From Halomonas shengliensis (lineage in GTDB: Bacteria > Pseudomonadota > Gammaproteobacteria > Pseudomonadales > Halomonadaceae): a DNA stretch of 64,000 bases. The position numbers were made by a program, and so were the translations under genes. The notes under the pieces were generated by a model. It had not been told where the DNA came from, did no database searches, and saw only the letters and a program-made list of their open reading frames with translations. The DNA lies in contig NZ_FNIV01000007.1 of NCBI RefSeq assembly GCF_900104135.1, positions 62,001-126,000 on the forward strand. Direction: 5' to 3'. Below, in pieces: positions 1 through 8,971 of the stretch (its first letter is position 1; each line of letters opens with the position of its first letter).

Positions 1-41
1 GAGGCATCGGTGGGCAGGTCGGCAGGCTGATCGGCAGACAT
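1..41 (-). CDS. N-terminal fragment of an unidentified protein
   Basis: The first 13 codons of a leftward gene are visible, beginning MSADQPADLPTDA, and the rest lies outside the window. The start is supported by an AAGGAG ribosome-binding site seven bases upstream of the ATG. Too little is present to name a family. The fragment is polar and acidic, with no signal peptide so far. Confidence 0.55.
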   Translation of the reverse strand, partial: MSADQPADLPTDA

Positions 42-100
42 GGGCAGGCTCCTTGCGGGGGCGGGTTCCAGGCCCCTCAGCATACCCATGCCGCGGAGAT

Positions 101-124
101 AAAAAAGGTCCCCCGAAGGGGACC
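101..124 (-). terminator. Rho-independent terminator for a leftward transcript
   Basis: A seven-pair stem (GGTCCCC/GGGGACC) with a four-base loop is followed, on the minus strand, by six T residues. It would end transcripts arriving from the right, i.e. from the cytochrome gene at 427-990 or from an unannotated small transcript in between. Confidence 0.75.
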
Positions 125-426
125 AGGAGGAGCACGCCAGCTCACTTGGGAATCGCCACCGTCGGCGGCGACTCTGCCCAATGTATTGCGATTAGCGGGC
201 CACTCCCGAAATAGCCATTTGATAACAGTGAATTAACGAGAATATTGCGACAGCGGCCAGGGCCAGCCGTCGGCAGAATGCCTCGTCGCTGCACCGCAGC
301 AGGGCGACGACAGGGCCGCCTGCGCCATGATGGCGCCCGGCAGAGCCGACCAGCCAGGCAGAAGCCCCTCGGCCATCGCGTCGCCGGGCCGGGATCTCCG
401 CCTGGGAGGCACCAGGCCGACAGGGG
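125..426. other. Intergenic stretch with no convincing gene
   Basis: About 300 bases separate the cytochrome gene from the terminator. Reading frames through it are arginine-rich shadows. A clearly AT-richer patch lies at about 185-250, and a small dyad (GCCACC/GGCGGC type) at about 155-170 precedes the terminator. This could be a long 3' untranslated region or a small leftward RNA. Nothing firmer can be supported. Confidence 0.3.
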
Positions 427-990
427 TCAATCGCCCTGACCGCTCTCCTGCTCGGCAGGCGCTCTGCCCCAGCCCGCCGGTATCTCGGCGTCCTGCAGCC
501 CCTCGAAGCGATCGGTCACGTAGGCGCTGTGACAAGCCACGCAGGATTCGGTCATCTGCGCGTACAACGCCACCTGCCGCGCGGTGTCCCGGGACTGGCC
601 TGCCTCGGCCAGGGACGCCGAAAGCTCGTGCAGGTAGCCATCCATCTGCAGGAACTCCGGCGGCACGGCGGCCTTCAGGTCCTGACGGTCTTCATCGGTC
701 AGCGACTGTGCCAGGATGAAGCTGTCGTGAATCGCCTGTCCCTTCTCGGCCACCACGGCGTGGCGCCCCTGGATGATGGCGCTGTAGATCTCGTGCATGG
801 CCAACTCGATCTGGATCATCTCCTTCTTCAGCAGCCCCTGCAGCTTGGGAGTCAGGTCAGGCCTGACGGGCTCCGCCGCAAGGCTCGCGGCGCTCAACCC
901 AAGTCCTAACACCGTGCCGGCAGCGATGACCGCGGTCCGGCTGCGATGGCAAGCGCGGTCGAGCGGGCGTTTCGACGTGACGTAGCACAT
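427..990 (-). CDS. Exported c-type cytochrome (cytochrome c'-like)
   Basis: This 187-residue protein has a long basic N-terminus, a hydrophobic export segment (about residues 20-39) ending in an AxA-type site, an all-helical middle and one haem-binding CVACH motif close to the C-terminus (about residue 150). A single C-terminal CxxCH after a helical bundle is the cytochrome c'/c556 arrangement. It should be a periplasmic monohaem electron carrier or gas-binding cytochrome; the partner is unknown. The gene stands alone. A start further in, nearer the hydrophobic segment, is possible. The haem site is certain, the subfamily less so. Confidence 0.75.
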   Translation of the reverse strand: MCYVTSKRPLDRACHRSRTAVIAAGTVLGLGLSAASLAAEPVRPDLTPKLQGLLKKEMIQIELAMHEIYSAIIQGRHAVVAEKGQAIHDSFILAQSLTDEDRQDLKAAVPPEFLQMDGYLHELSASLAEAGQSRDTARQVALYAQMTESCVACHSAYVTDRFEGLQDAEIPAGWGRAPAEQESGQGD

Positions 991-1105
991 GGTCAGCCTC
1001 CTGGGATCGGATAATCATGGATTGACGATGCTCCTTCCTGCCAGGGTAGCCGTTGCCACGGGGGAGTGAGTTGAGTCAGGTCACATCACCCTGGAAGTGC
1101 TGGCA

Positions 1106-2161
1106 TCAGCCGCCACACAGCAGGCCGCTGCCGCGGATCGCCGCCAGGCGCCCTTCGCCGATGCCAGAGATCCGCGTCAGCTCCCCCGGCGAGCGCCACG
1201 GCCGGCCGGAGACGATCGCCTCGGCACGGGCCGGCCCCACATGGGGTAGCTCGGCCAGGCGCTCGAGGCCGCTGGCGTTGAGGTCGATGCAGCTCGGCCC
1301 GCCCTGGCTCGCCATCAGCGCGCCCCCGTCGGCGGCGCGGGGCGCCAGGCTCGCCCCGTTCAGCGCCACGTAGACCGGCACATGGTCCGAGACCCGGTCG
1401 CGCGCCTCCTGGTGGGCCAGCGGCAGCAGCGTCGGGAAGCGCAGCACGCCCCGCTCGTTCGGGGCGAGGCGCTCGGCGTCGTACCAGAGGTTGTCGTAGA
1501 GGTTGGCGTAGCGGCCGGCGGTGGTCGCCAGGGTGGAGGCGCCCTCGGTCACCGCCGGCACCGCCCCCTGCTCACGCAGGGGTGCCCAGCCGGCATGGTC
1601 CGGCGCCAGGTTGAAGTCGCCCATCAACAGGCGCGGGGTATCGGCATGCGCCTCGCCCAGCCACCGCCAGTAGTCGGCCAGCGCCGCGATCTCCGGCAGC
1701 CGGTCGCTCACGCTGTCGCCGTAGACCACATGCACCGTGGCCGCGGTGAACCGGTCACCGGTCTCCACATCGCGGAAGCGTGCCGAGTAGGGCTCACGCG
1801 AGAAGACATCGCCGTGGTCGATGAACACCACCGCGCCATCCTCGTAGGCCACCTCGCTCTCGCGCCACAGGAAGCCGTAGTGCTCCTCGTAGGAGCTGCG
1901 ACCCAGCGCATGGCTGGCCATGGAGGACCACGCCTCGCCGGAGAGCGCCTCGAGCTCTCCTTCCAGCGCCGCGAGCGCCGCCGGGTCCATCAGCTCCTGG
2001 ATCGCCAGCAGGTCGAAGTGGTTGGCCACATGGGCCACCTGGCCCACCGCCTTGTCGTTGTTCCAGCCCAGGTGCTTGATGTTCCAGCTGCCCACGACGA
2101 CATCCCCCTGGGCCATCAGGGGAGCGAGGGCCAGTAACCCGGCCAGCAGAGAGCGGCGCAT
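1106..2161 (-). CDS. Secreted endonuclease/exonuclease/phosphatase-family protein with C-terminal HhH domain
   Basis: The 351-residue product starts MRRSLLAGLL with a signal peptide cleaved near MAQGD. The DNase I-like fold is shown by the SWNIKHLGW segment, the catalytic QE pair in LLAIQELMD, the GDFNLAP motif and the late SDHVPV motif. The last 60 residues form a ComEA-like helix-hairpin-helix unit (DLNASGLERLAELPHVGP), which binds DNA in other proteins. It is probably a periplasmic or extracellular nuclease, with the HhH part giving DNA affinity. A GGAGG site immediately before codon MRRS sets this start; five upstream in-frame codons are ignored. It stands alone. Confidence 0.8.
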   Translation of the reverse strand: MRRSLLAGLLALAPLMAQGDVVVGSWNIKHLGWNNDKAVGQVAHVANHFDLLAIQELMDPAALAALEGELEALSGEAWSSMASHALGRSSYEEHYGFLWRESEVAYEDGAVVFIDHGDVFSREPYSARFRDVETGDRFTAATVHVVYGDSVSDRLPEIAALADYWRWLGEAHADTPRLLMGDFNLAPDHAGWAPLREQGAVPAVTEGASTLATTAGRYANLYDNLWYDAERLAPNERGVLRFPTLLPLAHQEARDRVSDHVPVYVALNGASLAPRAADGGALMASQGGPSCIDLNASGLERLAELPHVGPARAEAIVSGRPWRSPGELTRISGIGEGRLAAIRGSGLLCGG

Positions 2162-2249
2162 GAATCCTCCACGCAAAAGGCCGCCATGCTGCCGGCTCCG
2201 CGCAGAATCATCAATGGCTTAACAAGGAAAGTCGCAAAGGGAAGCCGTC

Positions 2250-2714
2250 TCAACCCTTCAGGTGGAGAAACAGCGCAAACCCCGCCATCGCCAGCAGGAA
2301 CAGCGTCAGGCCGATGCGACGCACGGGGAGGCGCGACGGGCCAAACTGGGCGAGGCGCGGATCATCCGGGGCGTGGCGCACCTCCAGCGCCTTGCCGACG
2401 GGATAGTCCCGCAGCCAGGCCTGTGCCGCCTCTCGGCTCCGGAAGGAGGGCGCCGCGTCGAAGCGACGATTATCGGTGGCGACCGCCTCGCCGGCCACCT
2501 CGAAGCGCACCGCCACCCGGGCCAGGTAACGGCGCTCCTGCTCGGGCCCCTCACGATTCTGCACCCGCGACCCGAGCTCGATCACCTCGGTGGCGACCAC
2601 CTCGGCTGTAGCCCGGGGCCAGGCATTGACCGCGCGGCGCCGCCATACGCCATAGGCGGAGAACGCCGCTCCGGCCAGGGCGGCGATGGCGATCAGCAGG
2701 GGAAGTTCGGGCAT
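2250..2714 (-). CDS. DUF3592-type membrane protein
   Basis: The 154-residue protein has one membrane helix at each end (residues about 5-22 and 133-151) and a soluble beta-rich part between, with the ATAEVVATEV and RVAVRFEVAGE segments and a PVGKALEVRHAPDDP motif typical of DUF3592 proteins. Function is unknown for the family. MPELP is chosen as the start because AAGGAAG lies seven bases upstream; an earlier in-frame codon lacks this. The gene is monocistronic, divergent from the monooxygenase-fold gene at 2864. Confidence 0.65.
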   Translation of the reverse strand: MPELPLLIAIAALAGAAFSAYGVWRRRAVNAWPRATAEVVATEVIELGSRVQNREGPEQERRYLARVAVRFEVAGEAVATDNRRFDAAPSFRSREAAQAWLRDYPVGKALEVRHAPDDPRLAQFGPSRLPVRRIGLTLFLLAMAGFALFLHLKG

Positions 2715-2863
2715 GGGCGGGCTTCCTTTTCCGAGGGACACGCCATCACGGCGCCTCCCGCCATGGAGGTGTGAAGATCCTGCCGCAAACGCCGATCACC
2801 GCAAAGCCCCAGGGGGATGGATTATCCTCAGGGGTGAATCCATTCTCCGACCAGAGGCGCCCC

Positions 2864-3208
2864 ATGAAATACCTCTTCGAGGTGCATATCCGCGACGGCT
2901 ACACCGCCGAGGACTACGCCGATGCCTGGGTGCGCGCCAGCGAGCTGATCCAGCAGGCGCCGGGCGCAAGCGGCACCGAGCTGCACCGCAAGATCGGCGA
3001 CCCCAGCACCCTGATCGCCATCGCCCACTGGGACAGCAAGGCCAGCCGCGACGCCATGGAGGCCCAACCGGCGCCCCGGGTGAAGGCGATCATCCAGAGC
3101 GCCGCGCCCTTCTGCGAGATCCGCGTGATCGGCGAGTTCGAGGAGCCCGAGTGGGTGGTGATGCCGCCGGGCCAGGGCGACGCCCCTGGCCGCGGCGCCG
3201 GTTCGTGA
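2864..3208 (+). CDS. Antibiotic biosynthesis monooxygenase (ABM)-fold protein
   Basis: This 114-residue cytosolic protein has the ferredoxin-like ABM pattern: an opening strand (YLFEVHIRDGY), a helix, the strand GTELHRKIGDPSTLIAIAHW, then DSKASRDAMEA. Family members are small dimeric haem-degrading or quinone-oxidising enzymes or have no known activity; no catalytic residue allows a choice here. The tail after residue 95 is Gly/Pro-rich and probably disordered. The start follows an AGAGG-like site and matches the beginning of the domain. Confidence 0.65.
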   Translation: MKYLFEVHIRDGYTAEDYADAWVRASELIQQAPGASGTELHRKIGDPSTLIAIAHWDSKASRDAMEAQPAPRVKAIIQSAAPFCEIRVIGEFEEPEWVVMPPGQGDAPGRGAGS

Positions 3209-3351
3209 CCGACCGCTGACGTCTCCCGCCCTGGCTGGCCAGGGTCGGGAGCGCCCCTTATACTCCGCTCGCCTTTCCCGGGCACCCGCTCGCCTCGCGC
3301 CTATGCGCGTAAGACGTGCCGACAATCACTCATGGTTCAAGGAGGAATCGC

Positions 3352-4497
3352 ATGGGGATGTTCTGGGGCCTGAGCTTCCTGCTGCTGGTCGGTCTTCTCG
3401 TCCACCACCGTCATACACAACGCTGGCGTGGCGAACCGCTCGAGATCACCGGCATCGACGCCCAGTACCGGGAGCGCAAGGTCACCTCGCACGACCAGGA
3501 TAGCGGCGTGGTGTTTCACCACCGCCTGGAGCTCGGCATCCCCGGCGTCAAGGCGCTGGATCTCACCCTCAAGCGGGAACGCTGGTGGGATCGCCTGTTC
3601 CGCAGGCTCGGGGTGATCGTGGAGTGCCAGACCGGCCGACCAGACCTCGACAGCCGCCTGCATATCCTCTCGGACAGCAGCGCGGCATGCCGCATGCTCA
3701 AGACCCAGCCCGAGCTGCTGGACCGCTTCGAGCAGGTGCTGCAACGCTGCCGGCGGCGTGCCGTCGGCTTCCGCGCCCTTCACCTGCGCCAGCGACGCAT
3801 CTGGGTGCAGCTGGACCCGCAAGGCGCCGGGCCCCATGACGCGCACATCCAGCTGCTCTTCAGCGAGCTGGTTCCCCTGCTGGACGAGATCCGCCAGGCG
3901 CTGGAGACCTACATGGCCACCGCCAGCCCGCAGGCCCTCAAGGACCGCTCGGCCGGGCGCGCAGCCATCTTCCTCGGCACCAGCAGCGCCCTGATATTCG
4001 GCGGCACCGCGGCGATCATCGCCATGGCCATGACCCACCATGGCAACATCGACCAAGGCGTGATCAGCGGCCATGCCTGGCAGGTGGCCTGGGCAGTGAT
4101 CGCCACCCTGCTCGCCGCCGCCTTGCTGGTGCTGCGCCGCAGTTCCCGCCTGCATCTCGTCGCTCTCGAGCTCCTGCTGGTCGGGCTGCCCGGCGCCACG
4201 CTGTTGGCCGGGGCTGGCCTCAACTATGCCAATGCCGCCTGGGACCGTGGCGAGACTCAATGGCACCGCGTGGCCATCGTCGCCAAGGAGCAGGCGTCCT
4301 GGGGACGCGGGAGGATGTTTCCGGCGCGGACACTCGTCCTCGAGGAGTGGATGGGCCGGGACGACTGGAGCCTGAAGGTGGACAAGGCCACCTTTGAAGA
4401 CTTCGATCCCAGCCGACACCGCCGCTACGCGCTGCTGGAGGTCTCGCCCGGCCGGTTCGGGGTGCGCTGGGTGAAGCAGAAGCGGCTGGAGGAGTAG
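3352..4497 (+). CDS. Unidentified membrane protein (four predicted helices)
   Basis: I do not recognise this 381-residue protein. It starts MGMFWGLSFLLLVGLL, an uncleaved N-terminal helix, after a GGAGG site. A soluble region of about 180 residues rich in His and Arg follows, then three membrane helices (about residues 203-225, 237-257 and 262-285) and a soluble C-terminal domain ending VRWVKQKRLEE. The layout suggests a membrane-anchored sensor or scaffold, but no catalytic motif is visible. It converges, with a 44-base gap, on the hydrolase gene at 4542, and with the gene at 5658 forms a block of unfamiliar membrane proteins. Confidence 0.6.
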   Translation: MGMFWGLSFLLLVGLLVHHRHTQRWRGEPLEITGIDAQYRERKVTSHDQDSGVVFHHRLELGIPGVKALDLTLKRERWWDRLFRRLGVIVECQTGRPDLDSRLHILSDSSAACRMLKTQPELLDRFEQVLQRCRRRAVGFRALHLRQRRIWVQLDPQGAGPHDAHIQLLFSELVPLLDEIRQALETYMATASPQALKDRSAGRAAIFLGTSSALIFGGTAAIIAMAMTHHGNIDQGVISGHAWQVAWAVIATLLAAALLVLRRSSRLHLVALELLLVGLPGATLLAGAGLNYANAAWDRGETQWHRVAIVAKEQASWGRGRMFPARTLVLEEWMGRDDWSLKVDKATFEDFDPSRHRRYALLEVSPGRFGVRWVKQKRLEE

Positions 4498-4541
4498 TCG
4501 GCATGGCTCGACGCTTTGCAGGCTGCCTCGCCATGGCGACC

Positions 4542-5609
4542 TCAAGGCGACGGCGCTTCCTGGCTGCCGAGCGCGGCGAGGATGCCGCGCAACACCGCGC
4601 GGTCCCGGAAGTAGGCCTTGTGGGTGACACCGGTCAGACGGTCGACCAGCGGGGCATCGCGCTCCAGCCGATGGCTCTGGAATGCCCCGTCATGCTGGGC
4701 GGCATCGAACATCGTCGTGCACATCCAGTCCTGCTCCGAGTAGTAGTCATGCCACTCGGCGATCACCGGTGCGCCATAGGCGCGCTCGAGGGTTCGCCGC
4801 AACCAACGCGAACGGTAGGCGAGGACCCGTGCCGGTGAGCCCAGCGTGATCAGCCTCAGCGGCCGCGCTACCGGGGCGGACATTTCGGCGATCAGATCGG
4901 TAGCAATGACGGTGCCGAAGCTGTGGGCGACGATCACCACCCGGTCATAGCCCTGTCCCTCGGTGGACCTCAGGATGCGATGGACACGCCCGCGAATGAC
5001 GTCGCGAAGCCCCGTCTCATCGGCGGTGGCCATGTTGGTCAGATAGCGGCGCGTGAACCCGGCAATCGCCACCAGCGCATTGACCGGCATCAAGGCGAGC
5101 AGGCCGGCCACCGCCACCCATATCGCATGGCCACCGATCGCCTCGGCCACCGCGCCGGCCTTGGCGCTAAGCGCACCGAGGCTGCCGTCGGCGCCGATCG
5201 CGGCCAGCCCGGCGGTCAGGATACCGACATACCACAGCAGCAACAGCAGGGAAGAGAGCACCAGGCTCAAGGTCAGGAACCGCGACTGCCTGAACGCGGG
5301 TCGCAGGCTGGGGTGAAGCCAGTAGGCCAGCAGCTGGAACCCCTCGAGGATGGCCCGCGCCGGCGTCTGCTGCTCGGGCCGCGCCACCAGATCGCCCCAC
5401 CACGCCTCGTACACATGCACCGTGGTGCCCTGCTCGCTGCCATCCTCGACCTGCAGGCAGGCCGCCCGCTCGTCGGGCACCCCGGCGTCGCCCCACTCGA
5501 GGATGCTGACCGACGCCTCGGCCGTGACAAGGTTGCGCACCAGGACATCGCGATAGTGGTCCTGCTGGACCGGGTCGAGCCCGGGAAGGAGTATCAGTGC
5601 ACACTTCAT
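4542..5609 (-). CDS. Membrane-embedded alpha/beta hydrolase (lipase-like)
   Basis: The 355-residue protein opens with the strand MKCALILLPGLDP, typical of lipase-fold proteins. Two or three membrane helices lie in the middle (about residues 105-185), and the nucleophile elbow AHSFGT (GxSxG-like, within VVIVAHSFGTVIA) comes near residue 220. Candidate acid and histidine partners are SEQD and THKAYF further on. It is probably a serine hydrolase acting at the inner membrane, perhaps on lipids. The ATG is preferred over a GTG five codons upstream because a G-rich SD-like run precedes it. It follows the gene at 5658 by 48 bases, so the two probably share an operon. The substrate is unknown. Confidence 0.65.
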   Translation of the reverse strand: MKCALILLPGLDPVQQDHYRDVLVRNLVTAEASVSILEWGDAGVPDERAACLQVEDGSEQGTTVHVYEAWWGDLVARPEQQTPARAILEGFQLLAYWLHPSLRPAFRQSRFLTLSLVLSSLLLLLWYVGILTAGLAAIGADGSLGALSAKAGAVAEAIGGHAIWVAVAGLLALMPVNALVAIAGFTRRYLTNMATADETGLRDVIRGRVHRILRSTEGQGYDRVVIVAHSFGTVIATDLIAEMSAPVARPLRLITLGSPARVLAYRSRWLRRTLERAYGAPVIAEWHDYYSEQDWMCTTMFDAAQHDGAFQSHRLERDAPLVDRLTGVTHKAYFRDRAVLRGILAALGSQEAPSP

Positions 5610-5657
5610 CGGTTCACCCCCCACCCTGGAGACGATGCCCCAGGGTTGCCTTGCCCC

Positions 5658-6329
5658 TCATCGCCCGGGACACAGCACCACAGAAAGCAGCCAGGGCGTG
5701 CTGGGCCCGGCATTGGGTAGCGCATGCACGGGCAGCTCAGCCACGGGCGCCAGCCGTTCCTGCAGCCCCTCGACCTCGGCCGCCTCCCCATGCCCCGCAT
5801 CGTAGATCAGGGTGGCGGCCCCCTTGAGTTCACTCTCGGGCAGTTCCTCGTACAGGGCGCCATCCCATACCTTCAGCACGATGCGCCCGTAGTGCCCCGA
5901 CCCCTCCAGGGTGCGATGCACCTTCTCCACCAGCGCCTGAGCCTCCAGGCTGGTCCTCGCCGAGCCGCAGACGAAGAGGTCGATATCGGTTCGGCTGGCA
6001 TTCTCCGCACTACTGGGGGTCAGGCTTACCCGCTCGCCGCTCTGGATAAAGGAGGTCACCTGGGGCGGTTCCCGCGGGGTGTCCCCCTCGAAGTACTGCT
6101 TCAGTCCCTCGCGCGTCTCCTCGTTGGCGATCAGTCGTGCATCCACCAGCAGCCGCAACGACTCACGCCGGGACTCCACCGACGGTGAACCCAGCGCGTC
6201 GAGGATCAGCTGGGAATCCAGCCTGGCGCGCTCGAGGTAGAGATCCGCCACCCCCTTGGCCCCGACCCCGGCGATCGCCAGGAAGCCCGACACCAGGGTC
6301 ACCCACAGCCCCTTCGATGTATCCGCCAT
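5658..6329 (-). CDS. Unidentified membrane-anchored protein, paired with the hydrolase
   Basis: The 223-residue protein has one N-terminal membrane segment (about residues 7-27), a helical stretch (LERARLDSQLILDAL and following) and a C-terminal globular domain (about residues 115-215). That domain has alternating strands and helices (DIDLFVCGSAR, ATLIYDAGHGEAAEVE) that faintly resemble SPOR or LytR_C-type folds. I cannot name the family. A GGGAGG site precedes the ATG of MADTSKG. It is the first gene of a likely two-gene operon with the downstream hydrolase, which suggests it recruits or regulates that enzyme. This is inference from position only. Confidence 0.55.
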   Translation of the reverse strand: MADTSKGLWVTLVSGFLAIAGVGAKGVADLYLERARLDSQLILDALGSPSVESRRESLRLLVDARLIANEETREGLKQYFEGDTPREPPQVTSFIQSGERVSLTPSSAENASRTDIDLFVCGSARTSLEAQALVEKVHRTLEGSGHYGRIVLKVWDGALYEELPESELKGAATLIYDAGHGEAAEVEGLQERLAPVAELPVHALPNAGPSTPWLLSVVLCPGR

Positions 6330-6558
6330 TTGACACCTCCCGGCATCGCCTGCCCGGCACCCTGGCCTCCGGGCCGCCCAGACGCACGACACGATACAAG
6401 AAGCTTAGGTAAACCCTTGCTGACCCGCGAGAGACGCAGAGCGACGGCGGCATCGGGCTATCCCCGCGCCTGCGGGGACCGGACGGCGGAGAGTGTCGAG
6501 ACCGAGCCACGGGCTCAGCAGGTCGAGATTACCAACCGGCAGTCACTCGCAAAGTGGA

Positions 6559-7779
6559 TCAACTGGGAGTAGCCACCTTGGCCTCGGCGTCCAGCCGCTG
6601 GGCGGTCTGGTCCACGCCACGCAGCCAGATCAGCAGCACCGCGCCCAGGGCGACGAAGCCGCCGGCCAGCCACAGGCCGGTGTCGTAGTGACCGCTGGCC
6701 TCGGCGAGCATGCCGGTAAGCGCCGGGGCGAGGATCTGGGCGGCGCCGTAGGCCAGGGTCATGCGTCCCATCAGCCGTGCCGGGCTCTGCGGGTAGAGCC
6801 GGCCGGCCATGGTCAGCACCAGGCTGACACAGCCCAGGAAGGTGCCCCCGTAGAGCACCGCGCTTACCAGCACGCCGGCCAGGCTGTCGGTGAGCGCCGG
6901 CAGCACGATCCCCACCACCTGCAGCGCCATGGCGGCGATCAGCGCACCGAGGTAGCCGATCCAACGCGCCACCAGGTCCCACAGCATCACCGCGGGGGCG
7001 GCCGCCAGCCCCACCAGGGCGAAGGTCCAGTTGCCGGCGCCGGCCAGCAGCGGCTCGCGCTCGACGATGGCGACGATGAAGGTGGCGCTGATCACGTAGC
7101 CGTAGCCGGCGCAGAAGTAGGCGGCCAGCATCAGCCGCATGAAGGTGCGACTGGGCGGCTGGGCCTGACGCTGCCCACCGGAGCTACCCTCAAGCGGCCT
7201 GGCCGGCCGCGGCAACCAGGCCCAGGCGGGCACCAGCAGCGCCACCGCTAGCAGGGCGAAGCCCCACCACTGGGCCTGCCAGTCGAGGGCCAGGCCCAGC
7301 ATCAGCTCCACCGCCAGGGCCGCCAGCAGCATGCCCAGCCCCACCCCGGCGAAGTGGATGCCCAGCTCACCGCGCTGACCGTGCTGGATCAGCCAGTGCA
7401 GGATCAGCCCCGAGGCGAGCAGCATGGCGCCGCTGCTGGAGAACCCCGCCACGAAACGCAGTGCCGCCCAGGGCCAGAAGCTCTCGGTCAGCGCCATGCC
7501 GGCGGTGGAGACGAGCGCCAGCACCAGGGTGAGGCGATAGAGGGTGTCCTTGAGGCGGATGCTGCCGATGGAGGCGGCGGTAAGCGCGCCGAGCATGTAG
7601 CCGGCATAGTTGAGGGCGGCCAGCCAGCCACCGTCGGCGTCGGAGAGCCAGGTCTGCTGCTGCATCACCGGCAGCAGCGGGGTGTAGGCGAAACGGGCCA
7701 CGCCCACGCACAGCAGCTGGCTGAAGAGCCCCGCCAGCAGCACGCGGTAGCGCGGAGAAAGAAGAGAGGACTTGGCCAT
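6559..7779 (-). CDS. MFS transporter, YbfB/YjiJ type
   Basis: The 406-residue inner-membrane protein has about twelve hydrophobic helices and begins MAKSSLLSPRYRVLLAG. The opening (GLFSQLLCVGVARFAYTPLLPVMQQQ) and GGWLAALNYAGYMLGAL are characteristic of the YbfB/YjiJ branch of the major facilitator superfamily, whose substrates are largely unknown. The start is set by a GGAG site nine bases upstream; upstream in-frame sequence is arginine-rich non-coding DNA. It is monocistronic, and nothing in the context indicates the substrate. Confidence 0.8.
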   Translation of the reverse strand: MAKSSLLSPRYRVLLAGLFSQLLCVGVARFAYTPLLPVMQQQTWLSDADGGWLAALNYAGYMLGALTAASIGSIRLKDTLYRLTLVLALVSTAGMALTESFWPWAALRFVAGFSSSGAMLLASGLILHWLIQHGQRGELGIHFAGVGLGMLLAALAVELMLGLALDWQAQWWGFALLAVALLVPAWAWLPRPARPLEGSSGGQRQAQPPSRTFMRLMLAAYFCAGYGYVISATFIVAIVEREPLLAGAGNWTFALVGLAAAPAVMLWDLVARWIGYLGALIAAMALQVVGIVLPALTDSLAGVLVSAVLYGGTFLGCVSLVLTMAGRLYPQSPARLMGRMTLAYGAAQILAPALTGMLAEASGHYDTGLWLAGGFVALGAVLLIWLRGVDQTAQRLDAEAKVATPS

Positions 7780-7951
7780 GCCTGGCGCTCCGTAATCCTT
7801 TTCAGGTGGCGCCGCCGGGCGCCTGTCACGGGCTACCCTACCGCATGCTCGGGTCAGGAATGGCGTCGTTCGACCAAATGGGCAGACGTGACGCAAAAGG
7901 GGCCCGCCCCCGGGGTGTCAGGGTGCGGACCCAACAAACAGATCTGCTGCG

Positions 7952-7972
7952 AAGGACGTAAGGCGCGTCCTT
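7952..7972 (-). terminator. Hairpin at the end of the porin gene
   Basis: AAGGACG and CGTCCTT pair across a seven-base loop and overlap the porin stop codon. There is no T run directly after it, so it may stabilise the 3' end rather than terminate. A second GC-rich dyad followed by TTTT lies about 50 bases further left. Confidence 0.3.
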
Positions 7973-8939
7973 AGAACTTGATGCGCATGCCGGCCAGGTA
8001 GCCCACGTCGGCGTTATCCTCGTCGGTGTCAGCGATCTCGGCGAACACGGTCACGTTCTTGTGGGCCGGGAAGGCGTAGGTGACGTTGGCGTACCACTCG
8101 GTCACATCCTCTTTGCCGACCAGGTCGTCGTAGCTGGTCTCGGTCATGCCGATGGCGATATCGGTGGTCTCGGCGGCGGCGAACACGGCGGCCAGGTTGT
8201 ACTGGTCGGCGTTATTGTCCGTGGTATCGTCGTTGGAGTCGGACTCACTGTAGTCGGCGGCCAGGGTGGCGATACCGAAGTCATAGGCGGCGCTGACACC
8301 CCAGGTGTCGACGGTTTCATCGTTACCACCATCCGCTTCGTTCCACTCCTGGTAGGCCGCGGCCAGCTCCAGCCCACCGAACTCGGTGGAGGCGAACAGG
8401 TCGACGTACTCGCCGTTCTCGCTGTCGTTACCCTCGGACTCCAGTTCGTAGGAGGCCACCAGGTAGAAGTTGCCGAGCTGTGAGTCGATGCGGATGACGT
8501 CATCACCGTCGGTCGCACCTACCGCGTCGAAGCGATCCTCGTCGGTGTGGGTCTCGATGGCCTCCTCGATGCCGAACTCATCGCCGGCGGTGTTCTGCTT
8601 GCCGAAGGAGATGGAGGTACCACCGAAGGCCATACCCACATAGGCCTCTTCCAGATCGCCGCTGTCGGCATCCGCTTCGTCGTTGGCGGCGTCCTTGAAG
8701 CCGAAATCGACGCGGCCGAAGGCGGTCATGTCATCGTTGAGCCGGTAGCTGACGTAGTTCTTCAGCTCCAGGTCGTCGAACTCGATATCCGGGTTCTTGT
8801 CGTCACCGGATTTCTGACGCAGCTGAACCTGAAAGTCACCGTTCAGCTTGTACTCGAAGCCACCGTTCTCGTAGATGGTGGCGGCATGGGCGGAACCGGA
8901 GGCCGCGGCTACGGCGGCGGCGAGGAGAAGCTTACGCAT
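7971..8939 (-). CDS. Acidic general porin
   Basis: The 322-residue outer-membrane protein has a classical signal peptide (MRKLLLAAAVAAASGSAHA) followed by the opening strand ATIYENGGFEYKLNGDFQV of Gram-negative porins. Amphipathic strands and Asp/Glu-rich loops follow, and the last residue is Phe (GMRIKF), the outer-membrane assembly signal. It forms a trimeric diffusion channel in related species. The extreme acidity is typical of halophile surface proteins. An AAGGGA site precedes this ATG. It lies 32 bases downstream of the DUF2057 gene on the same strand and may be co-transcribed with it. Confidence 0.85.
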   Translation of the reverse strand: MRKLLLAAAVAAASGSAHAATIYENGGFEYKLNGDFQVQLRQKSGDDKNPDIEFDDLELKNYVSYRLNDDMTAFGRVDFGFKDAANDEADADSGDLEEAYVGMAFGGTSISFGKQNTAGDEFGIEEAIETHTDEDRFDAVGATDGDDVIRIDSQLGNFYLVASYELESEGNDSENGEYVDLFASTEFGGLELAAAYQEWNEADGGNDETVDTWGVSAAYDFGIATLAADYSESDSNDDTTDNNADQYNLAAVFAAAETTDIAIGMTETSYDDLVGKEDVTEWYANVTYAFPAHKNVTVFAEIADTDEDNADVGYLAGMRIKF

Positions 8940-8971
8940 GATGGATGTTCCCTTTGAATGGAGTCTGAGGA

